Part shown: one piece after another, positions 59,619 to 64,000 of the stretch
Layout of the letters: each line of letters begins with the position of its first letter
Position numbering within the stretch: position 1 is the stretch's first letter
Assembly (NCBI GenBank): GCA_900541965.1
Contig: UQLN01000007.1
Coordinates: 1-64,000 of the forward strand
Length of the DNA: 64,000 nt
Source of the DNA: an uncultured Parabacteroides sp.
GTDB taxonomy: Bacteria; Bacteroidota; Bacteroidia; Bacteroidales; Tannerellaceae
Direction: 5' to 3'
Made by a program: the position numbers and the translations under genes
Notes under the pieces: model-generated
Seen by the model: only the letters and a program-made list of their open reading frames with translations
Database searches by the model: none
Told to the model about the DNA's origin: nothing

Positions 59619-62216
59619 ATGAAAACAGTATGCTTACTATTTCTTCTTTTTCTGGTGCAAAGCGGTTTTGCGGAAACGTCCGCTCCGTATACGCCAGACT
59701 CCCTGAAAAAGGGCGACAGGGTAGCCATCGAGTCCGTCCGTTACTATCCCTACATCGCTCCGGGGCTGCGGGAGGAACTGCCCTGGCGGGTTGAGAATAT
59801 CCGGAGAGTTATCTTCCAGGCTACCGTGGCAGACGTAAATGCCGATGCCCTGACCATCGACTACACCCTCAAGAACCTGTACGACTGCCGGAACGACAAC
59901 GCAAAGCCGGGCTTTTACTATTTCGACAGCCGCTACCGGCAAGACTTCGCTATCGAGGGCAGTGTGCCGGACAAACCGGTCTTGCGCGTCACCTACGACC
60001 GGAAAAGCCGGAACGCGCTTACCGTCGACAATGCGAACACCTCTTTTGCCTATTCGAAAGTCTATGTCCCCTTCGGAGTGAGGCAGGAAGGACTGTCCGC
60101 CTATCCCGAAACAACCGTCCGCGACTCGGTAAACCTCTCCGAACTGCTTATCCCGGCAGCAAAAGGCCTGCTGACCGGATGGAAGAACGACGGAACTATC
60201 CAGCTCACGTCGGATGCACGGGTTATCGAGGCCTCGTTCGCACTGCCTCCGAATACGGAATTTACCTGTAGCTTCTTCAACCTCGAAACCGGCAAGAACG
60301 CAACCGTCCATAAGAAACTGTTTATCCCTTACCCGACCGAATACGAAGTGGGTAAATATACGACCATGCTGCTTACTCCGGGTGATTGCATTACGCAAGA
60401 CCAGAAAGTCTTTGAAGAAGCGCACGTCACCCGTTTCCTTGGACGAGGCAGCGAGCAAAACAATTTGCGCTACGGTTTGCCGCAATTCGGCAACCTCTTC
60501 GAGTTCGACCTCTCTTCCCCTGCACAGTTCAAAGAAGCCTTCCAGCAGCGCGAAACCCTTTTTCGGACCGCCCTGAAGGAAGATTCCGGGAAGATGGACC
60601 CGTATTGGCGAAGGACGTTCGAAATCAATGAACAGTATCTGCAAGCCGCATTCGTCCTGCGCCAATACATGCAAGCCGCCGACAAGGATATCTGGCTGAA
60701 AAGCGGTTTGCCCGACTGGCAAGCTCCTTGCTTTGCATCGCTCAATCCGCTTATCGATTATGCATACGAGTTGAAAAATATGGGGGCTGCGCATTACGGC
60801 TATTTCCTCTATATCTATGCTGCCTATAAAAAACAGGAACTCAAAGCGGACAACCTGAGCCTGAACAAGCAGAAAAAGCTGACCCCGCAGGAAGATTACG
60901 GGCTAAACAAGCAAATCTTCTCCGGTTATCCCAAATATCTGGTCAGTGCAGTAAACCTGATGGAACTGACGGGCGAAAAGATGTTCTATGAGCTGGAAGA
61001 CGATTATAACGATTTCATCGCCTCCTGCCCGGATACCACCCTGACAAACAGGTTGAGGAACCTGTACGACAAGCTGGCTCCTTTCGAATCCGGTAAGAAC
61101 ATCCGCGAATCCGGCCTGATGATAGCCGACAGCCTGCCTCTGGTGAAGGGGAGCGACCGGAAATACATCCTGCTGTTTTTATCGACCGGTGGCGGGCTTA
61201 GTGTTCCGAACCTCCAGAATGCCCTCGACTTGCAGCAACTGCTCAAAAAAGAAGGGCTGGCATCTACCGTGAAGCTCGAAATGTATGCGCGTTTCTCCCC
61301 TCAGAACACCGAACGGGTGAAACCCTATAAAGCGATTCCCGAAGAACAGAAACGGTACTTGAATTATAAACTGGGTACCGGTCCCCTTACCGTCCTGATG
61401 CGCGAAGACGGCACAATCCTTTACCGGAGGTTCGGCGATTTGAACATAAAACCAATCCTCGGGCTGGTACAAAAGGATTTGAAAGGCGATTCGTCCGGCG
61501 ATTTTATGAAAGGGTTCAAGGAAGGCGTGCTGGGGTCGCTACTGGTCTGCGTCCTTATCGGCATTGTCTACTACATGCGGACGAAAAACAGGCAGAAGCG
61601 GGAGCAACGCCGCCGCCATATCAGCGAACTCGAACTCCGTGCCATCCGCTCGCAGATGAACCCGCATTTCATCTTCAATGCGCTGAGCTCCATCCAGAAC
61701 CTGATTAACCGCTCGGCAAACGAAGAGGCCAACGAATACCTGATAGACTTCTCGCGCCTGCTCAGGAAAGTGCTGGCCACCTCGGAAAAGAAACTGGTTA
61801 CCCTGTCCGATGAAATCGAACAATTGCAGTTGTATTTGAAGCTGGAACAACTCCGCGTCCCCTTCTCTTACTCGCTGACGGTCGACAGCCATATCGAACC
61901 GGATGTGGTGGAGATTCCGGGAATGCTGATACAACCGTTTGTGGAGAATGCCGTAAAGCACGGAATTGCACCGCAAGGCAAGGGGGAAATCACAATTCGC
62001 TTATCTTTGCAAAACCAGTTGCTGGTGATTGACATAACGGACGATGGTCCCGGGTTCGATGCCAAAGCAGACGAGGGTTTCGGCATCCGTGCGATTACCA
62101 GCCAATTCGAGATATTGAAAACATTGTATAATACGGAAATCGGCATTACAATCGAGAACAGGCAGGAGAAAGAGTCTGTGTCCGGTTGCCACGTCCGCTT
62201 ATCCATCCCTTTATAA
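59619..62216 (+). CDS. LytS-type sensor histidine kinase with a large periplasmic domain
   Basis: 865 residues. A signal peptide (LLFLLFLVQSGFA) precedes a ~610-residue periplasmic region of unrecognised fold. A single membrane span follows (LGSLLVCVLIGIVYYM, ~637-653) and then a His_kinase domain with RSQMNPHFIFNALSSIQNLI (phospho-acceptor His683), and a HATPase domain with QPFVENAVKHGI and DDGPGFD. A thioredoxin-like stretch may lie near 515-620 (KYILLFLSTGGGLSVPNLQ), which is tentative. It is 10 nt upstream of a LytTR regulator, with which it forms a two-component pair. Codon use is strongly G+C rich. Confidence 0.92.
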   Translation: MKTVCLLFLLFLVQSGFAETSAPYTPDSLKKGDRVAIESVRYYPYIAPGLREELPWRVENIRRVIFQATVADVNADALTIDYTLKNLYDCRNDNAKPGFYYFDSRYRQDFAIEGSVPDKPVLRVTYDRKSRNALTVDNANTSFAYSKVYVPFGVRQEGLSAYPETTVRDSVNLSELLIPAAKGLLTGWKNDGTIQLTSDARVIEASFALPPNTEFTCSFFNLETGKNATVHKKLFIPYPTEYEVGKYTTMLLTPGDCITQDQKVFEEAHVTRFLGRGSEQNNLRYGLPQFGNLFEFDLSSPAQFKEAFQQRETLFRTALKEDSGKMDPYWRRTFEINEQYLQAAFVLRQYMQAADKDIWLKSGLPDWQAPCFASLNPLIDYAYELKNMGAAHYGYFLYIYAAYKKQELKADNLSLNKQKKLTPQEDYGLNKQIFSGYPKYLVSAVNLMELTGEKMFYELEDDYNDFIASCPDTTLTNRLRNLYDKLAPFESGKNIRESGLMIADSLPLVKGSDRKYILLFLSTGGGLSVPNLQNALDLQQLLKKEGLASTVKLEMYARFSPQNTERVKPYKAIPEEQKRYLNYKLGTGPLTVLMREDGTILYRRFGDLNIKPILGLVQKDLKGDSSGDFMKGFKEGVLGSLLVCVLIGIVYYMRTKNRQKREQRRRHISELELRAIRSQMNPHFIFNALSSIQNLINRSANEEANEYLIDFSRLLRKVLATSEKKLVTLSDEIEQLQLYLKLEQLRVPFSYSLTVDSHIEPDVVEIPGMLIQPFVENAVKHGIAPQGKGEITIRLSLQNQLLVIDITDDGPGFDAKADEGFGIRAITSQFEILKTLYNTEIGITIENRQEKESVSGCHVRLSIPL

Positions 62217-62225
62217 GATGAAACT

Positions 62226-62981
62226 ATGGATACGAAACTGACCGCAGCAATTGTAGAAGACGAACAGGCAAACCGCGAGAACTTGCTCCGCATGCTCGGA
62301 ACCTGTTGTCCGCAGATTAAAGTAGTAGCTATTTGCAGCTCGGTTGCGGAAGCCCGTATCCTTCTGCCCGAAACGAAACCGGATATCCTTTTCCTGGATA
62401 TCCGGCTGGGGGGCGATACCGGATTCTCCCTGCTGGAAAGTCTCCGGGACATCTCCTTTGAAGTTATTTTCGTGACGGCCTACGACAGCTATGCCATTCA
62501 GGCCATCCGTTTCAGTGCGCTCGATTACCTGCTGAAACCGCTCGATTCGGCTGAATTGATTCATGCGGTGGAGAAAGCCGTGCAGATTATCCTCCGCAAA
62601 CAGGAAAATAAACGGATGCAAAACTTGTTGCAGAATACCCGTACCCTGGACAAGCAAAAGAAAATAGCACTGTCGGTTGCCGATAAGATAGAGTTTGTGG
62701 AGATTGGCTCCATTGTCCGTTGCGAGTCGGAAAGCAACTACACGACTTTCTACCTGAAATCCGGGGAAAAGCTGATTGTTTCTAAAACGCTCAAGGAATT
62801 CGACGAACTGCTGACCCCCTATAACTTCCTGCGTGTACACCAATCCCACCTGATAAACCTCGATGAGATAAAAAGCTTCATCAAATCGGACGGCGGGTAT
62901 ATCCGGATGAAAGACGGCTCTTCTGTCAGCATCTCCCGCCAACGGCGCAATTATGTGATGGAGGTCTTATCACACCTCTGA
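62226..62981 (+). CDS. LytTR-family response regulator
   Basis: 251 residues. The receiver domain (~1-120) has the acidic pair ED at 11-12, the phospho-acceptor Asp58 in PDILFLDIRLGG, and the conserved Thr/Lys region (FVTAYDSYAIQAIRFSALDYLLKPL). The C-terminal LytTR DNA-binding domain (~150-250) has ESNYTTFYLKSGEKLIVSKTL and FLRVHQSHLINL. It pairs with the LytS kinase 10 nt upstream. LytTR proteins bind paired direct repeats; the adhesin operon and the upstream repeat array are nearby candidates, which is inference. Confidence 0.95.
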   Translation: MDTKLTAAIVEDEQANRENLLRMLGTCCPQIKVVAICSSVAEARILLPETKPDILFLDIRLGGDTGFSLLESLRDISFEVIFVTAYDSYAIQAIRFSALDYLLKPLDSAELIHAVEKAVQIILRKQENKRMQNLLQNTRTLDKQKKIALSVADKIEFVEIGSIVRCESESNYTTFYLKSGEKLIVSKTLKEFDELLTPYNFLRVHQSHLINLDEIKSFIKSDGGYIRMKDGSSVSISRQRRNYVMEVLSHL

Positions 62982-63019
62982 CTTTTCATGGGAATACGGC
63001 TGCCGGAAAGAATGAACAT

Positions 63020-63907
63020 TCATCCTTTCTTCATCTTTTTATATTCCCGGGGCGACATCTCCATTATTTTGCTGAATAAGCGTGAGAAATAGTAGGTGTC
63101 TTCTATTCCTATCTTATAGCATATCTGGTTTATTTTCATATCGGTGAAGTCCAGCAGTTGGCAAGCTTTCTGAATCTTTAGCTGGTTGAAATAGGCCAGA
63201 GGGGCATATCCGGTCCGTTTGCTGAACAGGACGGAGAAGTGGGAGGATGAGTATCCGGTGTGTTCCGCTATTTCCTGTAAGGTCAGTTTTTTCTCGATAT
63301 TCTCCCGCATGAAATGGATGGCGGCCGTTACAATATCGTTCTTTTGTTCTTCGTTGCGTGCCACATCCCGGTATTGTTGCAGGTAACGGAGCGTGCCCAG
63401 ATAATGGTAGAAGATGGAACAGGCATATAGCAGGTTCTCGTGGCTGTATCCCATCTCCAATGTCCGGAATATTTCTTCGAACAAGTCGATGCGGTTGCTG
63501 ATGCGTGAATTGATTCCGGGTTTGATTTCTATAGGGCGGGTGGAGAGCTTTCCGAAGTGGGCCGCCAGTTTTCCTTTGAAGTGAATCCAGTAAATAGTCC
63601 ATGGATCATTTTCGTCCGCCCCGTATGCATGTCCGATTCCTGCCGGCAGGATGAAATACTGGTTCGCTGTTACGGTATATTCGTGTCCGTCCACTTTATA
63701 CCAGCCAGCACCCTCCATACAATAGATGAATACAAACTGGCTGATAGGTTCTTTCCGCTCCCTGAAATGGTGCCATGCTTTCGGATAATAACCGATGTCT
63801 GTAATGTGGAGAATGGATGAGAACGGGTCATCTTCCATCTCCTGTACGATTGATTGGGGAAGCACGAGCGCCCGTTCGCCGCTGAAACCGTCTTTTCGTT
63901 TTATCAT
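63020..63907 (-). CDS. Cupin-AraC family transcriptional regulator
   Basis: 295 residues. The N-terminal half is an AraC-type cupin sugar-binding domain (FVFIYCMEGAGWYKVDGHEYTV near residue 58, FILPAGIGHAYGADEND near 85). The C-terminal domain has two helix-turn-helix motifs: LTLQEIAEHTGYSSSHFSVLFSKRTGYAP and MKINQICYKIGIEDTYYFSRLFSKIM. It is probably a carbon-source activator for genes beyond the right edge, since it faces away from them. It converges with the LytTR gene, 38 bp between stops. Confidence 0.93.
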   Translation of the reverse strand: MIKRKDGFSGERALVLPQSIVQEMEDDPFSSILHITDIGYYPKAWHHFRERKEPISQFVFIYCMEGAGWYKVDGHEYTVTANQYFILPAGIGHAYGADENDPWTIYWIHFKGKLAAHFGKLSTRPIEIKPGINSRISNRIDLFEEIFRTLEMGYSHENLLYACSIFYHYLGTLRYLQQYRDVARNEEQKNDIVTAAIHFMRENIEKKLTLQEIAEHTGYSSSHFSVLFSKRTGYAPLAYFNQLKIQKACQLLDFTDMKINQICYKIGIEDTYYFSRLFSKIMEMSPREYKKMKKG

Positions 63908-63929
63908 ATCTGTAGATTTAAGAACAGGA

Positions 63930-63937
63930 CAAACTTA
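63930..63937 (-). promoter_or_regulatory. -7 promoter element (TAAGTTTG) of the cupin-AraC gene
   Basis: The minus strand reads TAAGTTTG, 22 nt upstream of the ATG at 63907. Beyond it, to 64000, I see only A/T-rich sequence. Confidence 0.5.
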
Positions 63938-64000
63938 CAATTAAAATCGAAATATAGTCCATCTTCATAAATCTTTTATCTATTTATTTTTATTCCGGAA

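Noticed and set aside
59637..60794. 385-codon open frame antisense to the LytS-type kinase gene
   Set aside because: No start context, no recognisable domain and biased composition; it mirrors a G+C-rich coding strand. The sense frame has a signal peptide, membrane span and kinase motifs.
62211..62942. 243-codon frame antisense to the LytTR regulator
   Set aside because: Mirror of an intact response regulator; Phe/Gln-rich sequence without a known fold.
54621..64000. Search for a reverse transcriptase, template repeat or invertase near the adhesin
   Set aside because: All open frames here are accounted for by the adhesin, DUF4469, LytS, LytTR and AraC genes; no RT or recombinase motifs and no second copy of the variable region were seen.

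Overview
The window comes from a Bacteroidales gut-type bacterium, most like Bacteroides or Parabacteroides. Three things point there: SusC/SusD outer-membrane pairs, fimbrillin-type lipoproteins and S46 dipeptidyl peptidases; a promoter -7 element of the Bacteroidetes form TAnnTTTG in front of many genes; and the gene complement of the core loci. I see no rRNA or tRNA gene, no CRISPR array, no transposase, no recombinase and no reverse transcriptase.

Layout. 1-5180: the end of a SusC gene cut by the left edge, a fimbrillin-like lipoprotein and a membrane-anchored AraC regulator. 5326-11508: ychF, a truncated-looking gene of unknown function beside a 74-nt extended hairpin, polA and a divergent polyprenyl synthase gene. 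11509-11871: a convergent intergenic region with a near-perfect 50-bp palindrome and three alternating inverted repeats. 11872-20646: a minus-strand housekeeping run (deoC, a MazG-like gene, dtd, uvrC, mnmG, an M43-like metalloprotease, ybeY, an SpmA-SpmB fusion), with a parS-like site between uvrC and mnmG. 20734-23753: a tight four-gene operon (2-hydroxyacid dehydrogenase, AlkD-like, TIGR02757, LOG). 23897-32676: a glycosyltransferase, then a sialic-acid-related cluster (sialate O-acetylesterase, sialidase, AGE-family epimerase) and a divergent ROK regulator. 32761-45943: a polysaccharide-utilisation-like locus (DUF4434, sugar MFS porter, SusC, SusD, two discoidin-like lipoproteins, a GDPD-DUF1080 fusion, DUF4855). 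46301-54620: ruvB, a flippase, a TPR histidine kinase, a DUF389 protein and a DPP7-type peptidase. 54621-62981: a surface-adhesin locus. 63020-63907: a cupin-AraC regulator.

The most interesting part is 54805-58321. A 150-bp segment carrying a single promoter element is bounded by perfect 23-bp inverted repeats, the layout of a phase-variable invertible promoter, and it currently faces a 1066-residue lipoprotein. That protein begins like a fimbrillin and ends in a FISUMP/DUF1566-type domain of predicted C-type-lectin fold. Its last ~57 codons are dominated by NNC codons (all eight tyrosines are TAC) and are followed at once by a stem-loop, which is what the variable region of a diversity-generating retroelement (DGR) target looks like. 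If both readings hold, one adhesin is switched on and off by inversion and also diversified at its binding face. Neither the invertase nor the reverse transcriptase/template repeat lies in the window. Downstream are an HU-like/DUF4469 protein, a large inverted repeat, a 23-bp tandem array and a LytS/LytTR pair.

The sialic-acid genes and the 32.8-45.9 kb locus may share control. The promoter regions of the epimerase gene and of the DUF4434-MFS operon carry closely similar AT-rich sites next to the same -7 box.
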